Below, one piece after another: positions 46,772-54,611 of a stretch of 64,000 bases of DNA. The number at the start of each line of letters is the position of its first letter. Position 1 is the first letter of the stretch. A program made the position numbers and the translations under genes. Source of the stretch: Paenibacillus roseus (lineage in GTDB: Bacteria; Bacillota; Bacilli; Paenibacillales; Paenibacillaceae); NCBI RefSeq assembly GCF_016424485.1, contig NZ_JAELUP010000020.1, positions 41,434 through 105,433 on the forward strand, written 5' to 3'. Under the pieces are notes generated by a model, which was not told the origin of the DNA, made no database searches, and saw nothing but the letters and a program-made list of their open reading frames with translations.

Positions 46772-46930
46772 GTCTGTCAAATGGTGGACACAGAGGGTAT
46801 ACAAAGGTCCGTGCTACTCTTCATTAGAGGTTCTATATATAGTTGAGGTTTCGATAGTTATATCTATATATAGGGTGAGGGCTGGTTGGGAAAAGGTATG
46901 CCCTATGTCCACTATTTGATGGACAAAAAA
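46767..46930 (+). repeat. Long imperfect inverted repeat (MITE-like or structured RNA)
   Basis: Arm 46772-46802 (GTCTGTCAAATGGTGGACAC...) is the reverse complement of 46896-46926 apart from a 2-nt gap and five differences, four of which would be G-U pairs in plus-strand RNA. The palindrome CTATATATAG occurs at 46833-46842 and 46864-46873, so the two copies also pair with each other nearer the tip. The element has no coding capacity. It may be a MITE with about 30-bp terminal repeats or a folded RNA; the two readings are not exclusive. Confidence 0.65.
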
Positions 46931-47194
46931 CATGAAAAATCCACTCTAAGCTTACAAATTGTAAAGAGGTTACATCATTTAATTAAACATTATAACGTTA
47001 TATTTATTTTAAAAGTCAGATGTGTTAAGCTGATTGCAGTGAAATGTACGATATAACTTGAACGAATCAAAGTCGAGCAGGGCCTCCGTATGAAGGGTTC
47101 TTCGGATCGCTGTTGTTCCCGTATTTCTTGCATGACATGAATGTTAGTGAACTCCTTATTTACACGAGAACAAGAAAGGAGGAATGGAGTAATT
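46931..47194 (+). promoter_or_regulatory. Leader/promoter region of the amidohydrolase operon with a palindrome
   Basis: The AT-rich stretch contains TATAACGTTATA (46991-47002), a perfect 12-bp palindrome suitable as an operator for the GntR-type regulator at the end of the operon. No canonical -35/-10 pair at good spacing was found, so the exact promoter is unassigned. AAGGAGG at 47176-47182 is the ribosome site of the first gene. Confidence 0.4.
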
Positions 47195-48367
47195 ATGGAA
47201 AATGTGCTGCGCAATGTCCGGCTGTTGCATGGTGGAGGCGTTGCTGCTGATGGACCTATAGTTCGTGTTGGCGATCAGGCTGGCGATCAGGCTGATGGCG
47301 ACGCGCCAATGGTCGATATTACATTCGCTGGGGAGCGGATTAGCGGAATTGTCCCGGCAGGCATTGGAGAAGGAAATACGCTATGGGACGGCGTAGGGAG
47401 CGAAACCTATGTCTCCAGCGGCTGGATCGATATGCATGTGCATGCAATGAGCGAGCTTCATCCCTATGGGGATGAAATCGATGAGATCGGCATCAAACAG
47501 GGCGTGACGACAATCGTGGATGCCGGAAGCTGTGGGGCGGACCGAATTGCCGAACTTTATGAAGCAGGCAAGGACTCGGATACTAGGCTGCTGGCGTTCC
47601 TGAACATATCCCGAATCGGTCTGGAACGGGTCGATGAGCTGTCCCGGCTGGAGTGGCTGGATGAAGCGCTTGTGCGCCAAGCGACCCGACAATACCCGGA
47701 ATTTATCGTGGGCTTGAAGGCGAGAATGAGCCGGAGTGTTGTGAAGGAACAGGGGATTGAGCCGCTCGAGATTGCGCGCAAGCTGTCTGGAGGGGCGGGA
47801 CTGCCGCTGATGGTTCACATCGGCTCTGCGCCGCCGGCTATCCAGGAGGTGCTTCGTCTCCTGGAGCAGGGGGATATTGTGACCCATTATTTGAACGGTA
47901 AGCCGAACAATGTGTTTGGCGCCGATGGCCAGCCGCTGCCGGAACTGCTGGACGCGATAGCAAGGGGCGTTCATCTTGATGTCGGCCACGGAACGGCTAG
48001 TTTCTCCTTCCATATTGCGGAGAAGGCGAAGCTAGCTGGCATTCCACTGCATACAATCAGCACGGATATTTATCGGGGGAACCGTCTGAATGGGCCTGTA
48101 TACAGCATGTCTGCGGTTCTCACGAAATTTCTGCACTTGGGCTATAGTCTGGGAGAGGTCATTCGCGCTGTTACGGTGAACGCTGCGGCATGGCTCGGAA
48201 GGCCGGAACTTGCCGAAATTCTGGTTGGTTCGCCAGCAGATTTGACTGTTTTTACAGTGGAGCAGGGTGAACAGGTGTTAATGGATTCAGAGGGCGCTAA
48301 GCGGACAGCGGAGCGAATCATTCAACCAAAGGGGGTTGTTCGAAATGGATCATTCATTGCATGCTAG
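47195..48367 (+). CDS. Amidohydrolase/deacetylase-type metalloenzyme (EF_0837/AHA_3915 family)
   Basis: 390 residues, ATG 47195 with AAGGAGG 12 nt upstream. The amidohydrolase barrel is marked by SGWIDMHVHAMSE (metal-binding His-X-His), a probable carboxylated Lys in FIVGLKARMS, and later His/Asp residues (PLMVHIG, VDVGHG-like LDVGHGTASF). Members of this group neighbour the DgaE- and DgaF-like genes, as here, and probably deacylate or open an amino-sugar acid; the exact substrate is unproven. It overlaps the next gene by 23 nt. Confidence 0.8.
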   Translation: MENVLRNVRLLHGGGVAADGPIVRVGDQAGDQADGDAPMVDITFAGERISGIVPAGIGEGNTLWDGVGSETYVSSGWIDMHVHAMSELHPYGDEIDEIGIKQGVTTIVDAGSCGADRIAELYEAGKDSDTRLLAFLNISRIGLERVDELSRLEWLDEALVRQATRQYPEFIVGLKARMSRSVVKEQGIEPLEIARKLSGGAGLPLMVHIGSAPPAIQEVLRLLEQGDIVTHYLNGKPNNVFGADGQPLPELLDAIARGVHLDVGHGTASFSFHIAEKAKLAGIPLHTISTDIYRGNRLNGPVYSMSAVLTKFLHLGYSLGEVIRAVTVNAAAWLGRPELAEILVGSPADLTVFTVEQGEQVLMDSEGAKRTAERIIQPKGVVRNGSFIAC

Positions 48368-49451
48368 ATACGGATTGAAACGGGTGGTCAATTCAAGTGG
48401 AAGAATGAGCATTCTTGGTGTGTCGGCTCCGACGGATGGGGTCATGAACGCCATGAGGACCGGTGGTCAGCAGTATGTGGAAATGGCCGATCTGGTGGAG
48501 AAGTCCGGACAATATGTAGCCCGTATCCTTGGGTCGGAAGCGGCTGTTGTCGTCAATTCCGCATCGAGCGGGATTGCGCTGACCGTAGCAGCAGCCGTTA
48601 CGCGCGGCAATCGCCGCACGAGCCTGCGGCTCCATCAGGAGAAGGTCGAGAAGAACGAGATCATTTTGTTCAAGGGGCATAACGTTCAGTACGGAGCGCC
48701 CATAGAGACAATGGTATGGCTTGGAGGCGGGCAGATTGTGGAGGTCGGTTATGCCAATGAAGGGCGCAAGGAGCATATCGAAGAGGCGATCAATGAACGT
48801 ACCGCCGCGATTCTCTTTGTCCAGTCTCATCATTGCGTGCAGAAGAACATGATTAAGGTTGAAGAAGCCTGGGAGGTTGCGCAAAAGCATGGCATCCCGC
48901 TGATCGTCGATGCGGCGGCGGAGGAGGATGTTCGGAAGTATGTGCAGTGCTCCGATCTGGCTATCTACAGCGGCTCGAAAGCGATTGAGGGACCAACATC
49001 CGGTATCGTCGGCGGCAAGGCTGCATACGTGGATTGGGTAAAAACGCAGCTTCACGGCATCGGCAGAAGCATGAAGGTTGGCAAAGAGACGATCTTCGGA
49101 CTGCTGCAAGCTCTGGATGAGTATATCGTCAAAGAAGACAAAAGCGAGCAGGAAAAGGCTGCTCTTGAAACGCTCCAGCAACTTGCGAAGCTCCCCGGCG
49201 TGAATGTCAGTATTGTGCAGGATGAGGCGGGAAGAGCAATCTTTCGCGGGCGCATCCGTATTGATGAGCAGGCGGCTGGCGTATCTGCCAAAGCGGTGAA
49301 TAATCAGCTTCGTGAGGGTCAAATTGCGGTCTATACCCGGGATTATGGCGTGCGTCAGGGGTATTTTGATATTGATCCGCGCTCCTTGCAGGGTGACGAT
49401 CTTCAGGTCATTGTGAATCGCATTGAAGAAATTATAAGGGGGAGCAAATAA
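48345..49451 (+). CDS. SelA-like PLP enzyme (DgaE-type ammonia-lyase / EF_0838 family)
   Basis: 368 residues from ATG 48345, 10 nt after AGGGGG. The SelA-like PLP fold shows VNSASSGIALTVAAAVTRG, IPLIVDAAAEED and the Schiff-base Lys in YSGSKAIEGPTSG. DgaE of Salmonella converts D-glucosaminate 6-phosphate to 2-keto-3-deoxygluconate 6-phosphate plus ammonia. Because this operon also encodes a PfkB kinase, the enzyme here may act on a non-phosphorylated acid; that is inference. Confidence 0.8.
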   Translation: MDHSLHARYGLKRVVNSSGRMSILGVSAPTDGVMNAMRTGGQQYVEMADLVEKSGQYVARILGSEAAVVVNSASSGIALTVAAAVTRGNRRTSLRLHQEKVEKNEIILFKGHNVQYGAPIETMVWLGGGQIVEVGYANEGRKEHIEEAINERTAAILFVQSHHCVQKNMIKVEEAWEVAQKHGIPLIVDAAAEEDVRKYVQCSDLAIYSGSKAIEGPTSGIVGGKAAYVDWVKTQLHGIGRSMKVGKETIFGLLQALDEYIVKEDKSEQEKAALETLQQLAKLPGVNVSIVQDEAGRAIFRGRIRIDEQAAGVSAKAVNNQLREGQIAVYTRDYGVRQGYFDIDPRSLQGDDLQVIVNRIEEIIRGSK

Positions 49452-50213
49452 ATGTCCGGTATTTATAATCGTTTGTACAAAAATAAAGCGGCGCTCAACG
49501 TACTTGCACATGGTATTGATAATGCAAAGGAAGTGTTCGAGGCATCGGAAGGACATGTACTCGTCGGCATCCTGTCCAAGGATTATCCGAATGCGGAGGC
49601 AGCAGCAGAGGCGATGCAGGCCTATGGACGGGAGATTGAAGATGCCGTATCTATCGGCCTCGGAGCAGGGGACAACAGGCAGGGAGCCGTTGTGGCGGAA
49701 ATCGCCAAATCGTATGCGGGCAATCATATTAATCAGATTTTTCCTGTGGTCGGGGCGACACGCGCCAATCTCGCAAGCCAGGGCAAGGATAGCTGGATTA
49801 ACAGTCTTGTATCGCCATCCGGCCAGGCGGGGTATGTGAATATCTCTACGGGCGTACACAGCGCGGGCGTTGCCGACAAAGCGATTATCCCGATTAAAGC
49901 AGCGATTGCGCTCGTTCGCGACATGGGCGGCAATGCGCTGAAATATTTTCCGATGCAAGGGCTCAAGCTGGAAGAGGAGTATCGGGCTGTTGCCAAGGCT
50001 TGCGGCGAGGAAGGCTTTGCACTGGAGCCGACAGGCGGCATTGATCTGGACAACTTCGAACCGATCGTGGAAATTGCGCTGGCCGCAGGTGTGCCTCAAG
50101 TTATCCCGCATGTGTATTCCTCCATCATTGATGGGGCAACAGGCCGAACCAGAATTGAGGATGTTCGCACCCTGCACAGCAGCCTGAAAGCTCTCGTAGA
50201 CCGGTATGTTTAA
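49452..50213 (+). CDS. KDPG-aldolase-like enzyme (DgaF / EF_0839 family)
   Basis: 253 residues, directly after the stop of the lyase gene, ribosome site GGGGGAG. The family is a TIM-barrel aldolase that splits 2-keto-3-deoxygluconate 6-phosphate to pyruvate and glyceraldehyde 3-phosphate. GNALKYFPMQGLKLEEEY contains the probable Schiff-base Lys and EPTGGIDLDNFEPIVEIA the phosphate-binding end. It overlaps the kinase gene by 8 nt. Confidence 0.8.
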   Translation: MSGIYNRLYKNKAALNVLAHGIDNAKEVFEASEGHVLVGILSKDYPNAEAAAEAMQAYGREIEDAVSIGLGAGDNRQGAVVAEIAKSYAGNHINQIFPVVGATRANLASQGKDSWINSLVSPSGQAGYVNISTGVHSAGVADKAIIPIKAAIALVRDMGGNALKYFPMQGLKLEEEYRAVAKACGEEGFALEPTGGIDLDNFEPIVEIALAAGVPQVIPHVYSSIIDGATGRTRIEDVRTLHSSLKALVDRYV

Positions 50214-51249
50214 GGTAGCCGCTTTCGGAGAGGTCATGATGCGTCTGGAGGTTCCGGGCTATTCCACGCTGGCGCAGGGAAACAGCCTGGATTATTCATT
50301 TTCGGGAACCGGGGTCAACGTCATGTCGGCTCTTTCCCGGTTCGGACATGAAGCCTATCTCATCAGCACGCTGCCGGATAATCCGCTCGGAGAAGCTGCT
50401 ATGGCTTACTTGCGCAAGCTTGGTCTACACACGCTCTGGATTCAGCGCGGCGGCAAATATGTCGGCCAGTACTTCCTGGAGCATGGATTCGGCGCCCGTC
50501 CCAGCAGGGTTACGTATACGGACCGTCTCGGCAGCAGCTTCAATACGGTGGCGTACCCGGAGGAAGCATGGAGCCGAATTGCCGAGGGACTCGATGCTGT
50601 GCATGTATGCGGGATTACGCTGGCCATGAATAATTTGGCGCGAACTCAAATGAAGCGGCTAGCCAGTGAGGTGAAGCGACGCGGCGGCATCATTATTTTC
50701 GACTGCAATTATCGTCCTTCCCTGTGGGGGCCGGATGGTTACACGCAAGCAAAACCTCATTATATCGACATGCTGCAAGCGGCGGACATCGTGTTCATGA
50801 ACGAGAAAGATGCGATGTTTACGCTTGGCATGGAGACGGAGGAATGTGATCGAATAGCGCAGTTGGAGCATTTGATTCCGCAGGTTGCAAGGGAGTTTGG
50901 CATTCGAACGATTGCAGGAACACACCGACAAATTAACGGGGATCATACGCATACATTGACGGGCTACATCTATAAGACAGAGACAGAGACAGACAGAGAG
51001 GTTGGCGACAGCGGATTCACTTACTCCATGCCGCTTACGTTCCCGGTTTATGACCGGGTTGGAGCTGGCGATGCCTACGCGAGCGGAATTATTCACGCCC
51101 AGTTGCTGGGGTATGAATCGGAATATGCGGTTGAATATGCAGCTGCCGCCGCGATGCTGGCTCATACGGTTCATGGCGATACGCCGATTTCCTCGGAAGC
51201 TGATGTAGTAAAGGCCATGTCGGGCCGAACCCGCGATATTGAAAGGTAG
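50206..51249 (+). CDS. PfkB-family sugar kinase (2-keto-3-deoxygluconate kinase-like)
   Basis: 347 residues starting at ATG 50206. The C-terminal PfkB signature reads DRVGAGDAYASGI with the catalytic Asp; the N-terminus FGEVMMRLEVPG matches KdgK-type kinases. A lineage-specific stretch (YKTETETDREVGD) encoded by a short GACAGA repeat interrupts the middle. Within the operon it would phosphorylate 2-keto-3-deoxygluconate before aldol cleavage. Confidence 0.85.
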   Translation: MFKVAAFGEVMMRLEVPGYSTLAQGNSLDYSFSGTGVNVMSALSRFGHEAYLISTLPDNPLGEAAMAYLRKLGLHTLWIQRGGKYVGQYFLEHGFGARPSRVTYTDRLGSSFNTVAYPEEAWSRIAEGLDAVHVCGITLAMNNLARTQMKRLASEVKRRGGIIIFDCNYRPSLWGPDGYTQAKPHYIDMLQAADIVFMNEKDAMFTLGMETEECDRIAQLEHLIPQVAREFGIRTIAGTHRQINGDHTHTLTGYIYKTETETDREVGDSGFTYSMPLTFPVYDRVGAGDAYASGIIHAQLLGYESEYAVEYAAAAAMLAHTVHGDTPISSEADVVKAMSGRTRDIER

Positions 51250-51261
51250 TGTGATGATAAG

Positions 51262-51993
51262 GTGTCTATTTCGCGGAAAAAAGGGCCTTTGTATTTGCAA
51301 GTAAAAAAGATTGTCAAGGATCGGATTCTGCACGGCATATATCCGCTGGGGACGAATATTCCTCCCGAGCCGCAGCTTGAGAAGGAATTTCAGGTGAGCA
51401 AAATGACGGTGCGCAATGCGATTCGCGAGCTGTCGCTTGAAGGCTACGTGGAGAAGAAGAGCGGTGTCGGGACGATTGTGCTTCGGAACACCTCCCTATC
51501 CAAGCTGTCCAAAGGGAAGCGATTCACCGAGCTGCTGGTCGAGGAAGGCCATCGGCTGGAGAAGAAACTCGTTTCGTCGGCTCCTGTTCGCCTTGAGGAA
51601 GGTAGTGAGCTTCGTGAGCTGTTCGGCGCCGAATGCTACCGGATTGAACGGCTGTATGTACTGAATGATCAGCCCTATATTCATATGGTTCATCTGTTGT
51701 CGCGCGAGGCGAATCTGGGTAGTGAAAGCGTTGTGATCGAGTCGGAAGTATCCGATATGCAGTCTTTGTACGAACTGCTCGAGGAAAAAAATATGGTGTT
51801 AGACCATTTCCGTGATGGGTTCCTGGTGGATTTCGCGACGCCGGAGACAGCGAAGTTGCTTGGCTTGCAGCCTGGAGCACCGGTGCTTAAGCGGATTCGC
51901 TATTCTTATGATGCTGAAGGGAACCTGATTGAATACAGCATGGGCTGCTACAATACGGACCTGCACCATTATGTCGTCAACTACGATACATGA
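51262..51993 (+). CDS. GntR/HutC-family transcriptional regulator
   Basis: 243 residues from GTG 51262. The N-terminal winged HTH (ILHGIYPLGTNIPPEPQLEK followed by FQVSKMTVRNAIRELSLEGY) is followed by a UTRA ligand-binding domain (VLKRIRYSYDAEGNLIEYS near the end). It is the last gene of the catabolic operon and probably represses it until a sugar acid or phosphorylated intermediate binds. The ribosome site is weak, suggesting low expression. Confidence 0.88.
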   Translation: MSISRKKGPLYLQVKKIVKDRILHGIYPLGTNIPPEPQLEKEFQVSKMTVRNAIRELSLEGYVEKKSGVGTIVLRNTSLSKLSKGKRFTELLVEEGHRLEKKLVSSAPVRLEEGSELRELFGAECYRIERLYVLNDQPYIHMVHLLSREANLGSESVVIESEVSDMQSLYELLEEKNMVLDHFRDGFLVDFATPETAKLLGLQPGAPVLKRIRYSYDAEGNLIEYSMGCYNTDLHHYVVNYDT

Positions 51994-52012
51994 ATAATGT
52001 CCTACTGGAAAG

Positions 52013-52066
52013 AGCCTGTACGGATCATCCTTTTGCCAAAGGGGGTCTGGACAGGCTTGTTTTGCA
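52013..52066 (+). terminator. Terminator of the DgaEF-like operon
   Basis: AGCCTGT (52013-52019) pairs with ACAGGCT (52051-52057), with an inner partially paired region, followed by TGTTTT. Confidence 0.6.
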
Positions 52067-52081
52067 ATAAGGACAATCGAT

Positions 52082-52201
52082 TCAATTTTTATTAAACAGC
52101 TCATTCCGCTTCGAGTAAATGAAAAGGACGGCGACGATTATCCCTGCAACGAGCAGTACGACCAGCCAGTTTTGAGCCAGCCAGTTGAAAAACCCGGCCA
52201 T
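52082..52201 (-). CDS. 39-residue single-helix membrane protein
   Basis: ATG 52201 is preceded on the minus strand by AAGGAGGTG at ideal spacing. The product is one hydrophobic helix (WLVVLLVAGIIVAVLFIYS) flanked by a short aromatic N-terminus and a Lys/Asn tail. The strong ribosome site is the main reason to call it. Function unknown. Confidence 0.7.
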   Translation of the reverse strand: MAGFFNWLAQNWLVVLLVAGIIVAVLFIYSKRNELFNKN

Positions 52202-52373
52202 TGGCAAGCACCTCCTTCTTTGCTCTTTAGTATGACCAGGGAATGAAGCGGCAAACCGCTGGTCTGACAATTGACTGCTTTTCACGAGGGCAGGTCCCAA
52301 GACAAAGGCAGCATTGTATGGTTTAATAAGGAATAACAGGTGTCGGCAGCGAATCTTGTAAAGGATGGGATGT

Positions 52374-53471
52374 ATGTTGCGAGTAATAAAGAGAATGCAA
52401 TGGAACAGAAAGTCGTGTTCGCTGCTGCTTTTAATGATGACGATGATCCTGCTCTCGGCTTGCGGCGGAGAAAAGGAACTGCGCTCTGAACCTAACAATA
52501 AGGGGGATGTAGGCGAAATTATCGATCCGGTGACGCCTGTTTCAGAACCAGAGCAGGGATTCAAAGCGCCGTTCACGGGCTTGAAGCTGGAAGAGAAGAC
52601 GGAAGCCCGCCCGATTGCCGTAATGGTAAACAATTACAAGGCGGCACGGCCCCAGTCCGGCCTGACCAATGCCGATATTATATGGGAAGTGCTGGCGGAA
52701 GGCGGCATCACCCGTCTTGTAGCGATCTTCCAGAGCTATGAGGGGACAGAGCGGATTGGCCCGATCCGCAGCATTCGGCCGTATCTGATCGAGATGGGCG
52801 AGATGTACAAGGCGGTGCTTGTCCATGCCGGAGCGAGCAATGACGGCTATGCGATACTGCAGCAGCAGCGCAAAGAGCATCTGGATGAAATCTCGAATGC
52901 AGGTCCGTTCTTCTGGCGGGAGAAATTCCGCAAGCCGCCGCATAATCTGTACTCCAATCTGGAGAAAATGCGCGAGGGCGCCCAGCAGAAGAAGTACACG
53001 GAGCAGGTACAAATCCCTTCTATGACGTTTGTTGCTGAAGGAGAGGTTCCACCGGCTACAGCAGCAGGCGTAAAGGCGGAAGAAATTGATTTGTATTTTT
53101 CTCTGAAGAATTATCATGTCTCCTATACCTACGATGCTAACACAAAATTGTATAGCCGGTTCATCAACAAGGAGCCGCATATTGATTTGGATAATGAGCA
53201 GCAGTTGACGGCTTCCAACTTGGTGGTGCTCGGCACCCGTCATCGGACGCTGGATGATGTGGGGCGGCTGTCCGTTGATCTGACCGGCGGCGGTCCGGCG
53301 ATGCTGTTCCAGGAAGGCAAAATGGTGGAGGCCGAGTGGGTTCGCAGCTCTGCCGACGATATTATCCGTATTATGAAAGACGGGCAGGAGCTGCCATTTG
53401 TGCCGGGCAAGACGTATTATCATCTGGTGCCGCTGACGCCTTCGTTTGAAGACCATGTGACCATTGGATAA
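52374..53471 (+). CDS. yerB: YerB-like lipoprotein (DUF3048)
   Basis: 365 residues from ATG 52374 after AAAGGA; ATG 52365 is also in frame. The lipobox LSAC ends the signal peptide at about residue 30. The DUF3048 core includes RPIAVMVNNYKAARPQSGL and RIGPIRSIRPYLIEM, and ends LVPLTPSFEDHVTIG. The protein is membrane-anchored outside the cell; function unknown. In Bacillus subtilis yerB also lies shortly after the pur operon. Confidence 0.85.
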   Translation: MLRVIKRMQWNRKSCSLLLLMMTMILLSACGGEKELRSEPNNKGDVGEIIDPVTPVSEPEQGFKAPFTGLKLEEKTEARPIAVMVNNYKAARPQSGLTNADIIWEVLAEGGITRLVAIFQSYEGTERIGPIRSIRPYLIEMGEMYKAVLVHAGASNDGYAILQQQRKEHLDEISNAGPFFWREKFRKPPHNLYSNLEKMREGAQQKKYTEQVQIPSMTFVAEGEVPPATAAGVKAEEIDLYFSLKNYHVSYTYDANTKLYSRFINKEPHIDLDNEQQLTASNLVVLGTRHRTLDDVGRLSVDLTGGGPAMLFQEGKMVEAEWVRSSADDIIRIMKDGQELPFVPGKTYYHLVPLTPSFEDHVTIG

Positions 53472-53495
53472 AGTAGGCCGATTTGGCGAACAATG

Positions 53496-53521
53496 AAGGC
53501 GCAAAGGTTGCGTCTTTTTTG
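53496..53521 (+). terminator. Terminator of yerB
   Basis: AGGCGCAA and TTGCGTCT pair around AGG, followed by TTTTTT. Confidence 0.8.
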
Positions 53522-53989
53522 CTTTGTCCGCGAAGGTTCTCGTATTGTATTGTAGCAAATCATGAATGGCAGCGGCAGGAAGTTGTCGTTCGGGATGGAT
53601 GAAAGATCATCCAAATGTAAAATAATTTGAATGATTTTGTAAATGGATATAGAAGTATTAACTCCAAATTTTACATGTAGAAAACACTTATCAAGAAAAT
53701 TCGAGAAAATGCGATATTTTTTCATAAACGTTGACATTGCCTTAACAATTCTCATGTAAAGTATGTTAAGATAAGTTTCGGCTGGTCAGCTTAGCAATAA
53801 GCGGAGCATGCCGCTTACTGTTGCCCAGGCAAGGCATGACTAGATGCCCAGCCACATTTGCTTGCGCCAAAGAGCAGGACGAGCTAATTGCCCGTCTGTG
53901 ATTGCGGCCTTGGGGATGGTCGGCTTCAGAGCTGCTGGCTGTTGTTTTAACTTACTAATAATGCTCACTGCAAAGGGGATTTTTCGAAG
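53522..53989 (+). promoter_or_regulatory. Promoter region and structured leader of the phosphate-transport pair
   Basis: TTGACA (53731-53736) is a good -35, with a weak -10 around 53754-53762. TTAACA (53742-53747) follows TTGACA by exactly 11 bp, and TTAACT/TTTACA lie at 53658-53663 and 53670-53675; these resemble PhoP half-sites (TTAACA, 11-bp period) but are only suggestive. The likely leader, about 53770-53989, contains several hairpins such as TAAGCGG-AGCATG-CCGCTTA (53802-53819). Confidence 0.4.
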
Positions 53990-54598
53990 GTGAAGAAAAA
54001 GAATATATTTTTCAAGACGCTTGAAGAGATGTCCGACACGATTGTAGAGGCCGTGGAATACTTTTCTGCAAATGTGGCCGACCTCAAGGATATTCCGGCG
54101 TTCGCCAAGGATATGAAGGAATTTGAATCCAAATGCGACCGCTATGTGCATACCATCCTGACCGAGCTGAACAAAACGTTCATCACGCCGATTGAGCGTG
54201 AGGACATTATGGCTCTCACCACCTCCCTGGACGATGTGCTGGATGGTATTGAGGCGTGCGCTTCCCGTTTTGAGATGTATCATATTCAAGAGCCGGATGA
54301 GTATATTGTGCTCTTCGCAGACAATCTGGTTCGCAGCGCGCACCAGATCAAGAAGGCGATCTACCTGCTCAGCGAGAAGAAGCTGCTTGCCATCCGTGAG
54401 CCGGCGATTGCGATTAACGAGTTGGAGAATCAGGCGGACGATCTGCTGCGTGTCTGTGTGAAGAGCCTGTTCGCTTCCGAGAAAGACCCGATTGAACTGA
54501 TCAAGCGCAAGGAAATTTACGAGCGTCTGGAACAGACTACGGATTGTTGTGAGGATGTTGCCAATACACTCGAATCTATCGTGATGCGGAATAGCTAG
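53990..54598 (+). CDS. DUF47/PhoU-like regulator of phosphate transport (YkaA-like)
   Basis: 202 residues from GTG 53990, with AAAGGGG upstream. All-helical PhoU-like fold; KECDRY-type metal-binding motif appears as FESKCDRYVHTILTELNKTF and near the end EQTTDCCEDVANTLESIVM. DUF47 proteins are usually encoded before a PiT transporter, as here (13 nt gap), and are thought to adjust its activity. Confidence 0.88.
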   Translation: MKKKNIFFKTLEEMSDTIVEAVEYFSANVADLKDIPAFAKDMKEFESKCDRYVHTILTELNKTFITPIEREDIMALTTSLDDVLDGIEACASRFEMYHIQEPDEYIVLFADNLVRSAHQIKKAIYLLSEKKLLAIREPAIAINELENQADDLLRVCVKSLFASEKDPIELIKRKEIYERLEQTTDCCEDVANTLESIVMRNS

Positions 54599-54611
54599 GA
54601 GCGAGGGCTAA

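Noticed and set aside
46649..46919. Short frames inside the purD downstream hairpin element
   Set aside because: They lie in the terminator and inverted repeat and read random, Ile/Tyr-rich text.
48393..50237. 614-codon open frame antisense to the PLP lyase and aldolase genes
   Set aside because: It mirrors codon bias of the real genes; no ribosome site, no recognisable motif, and it would need to cross several coding genes.
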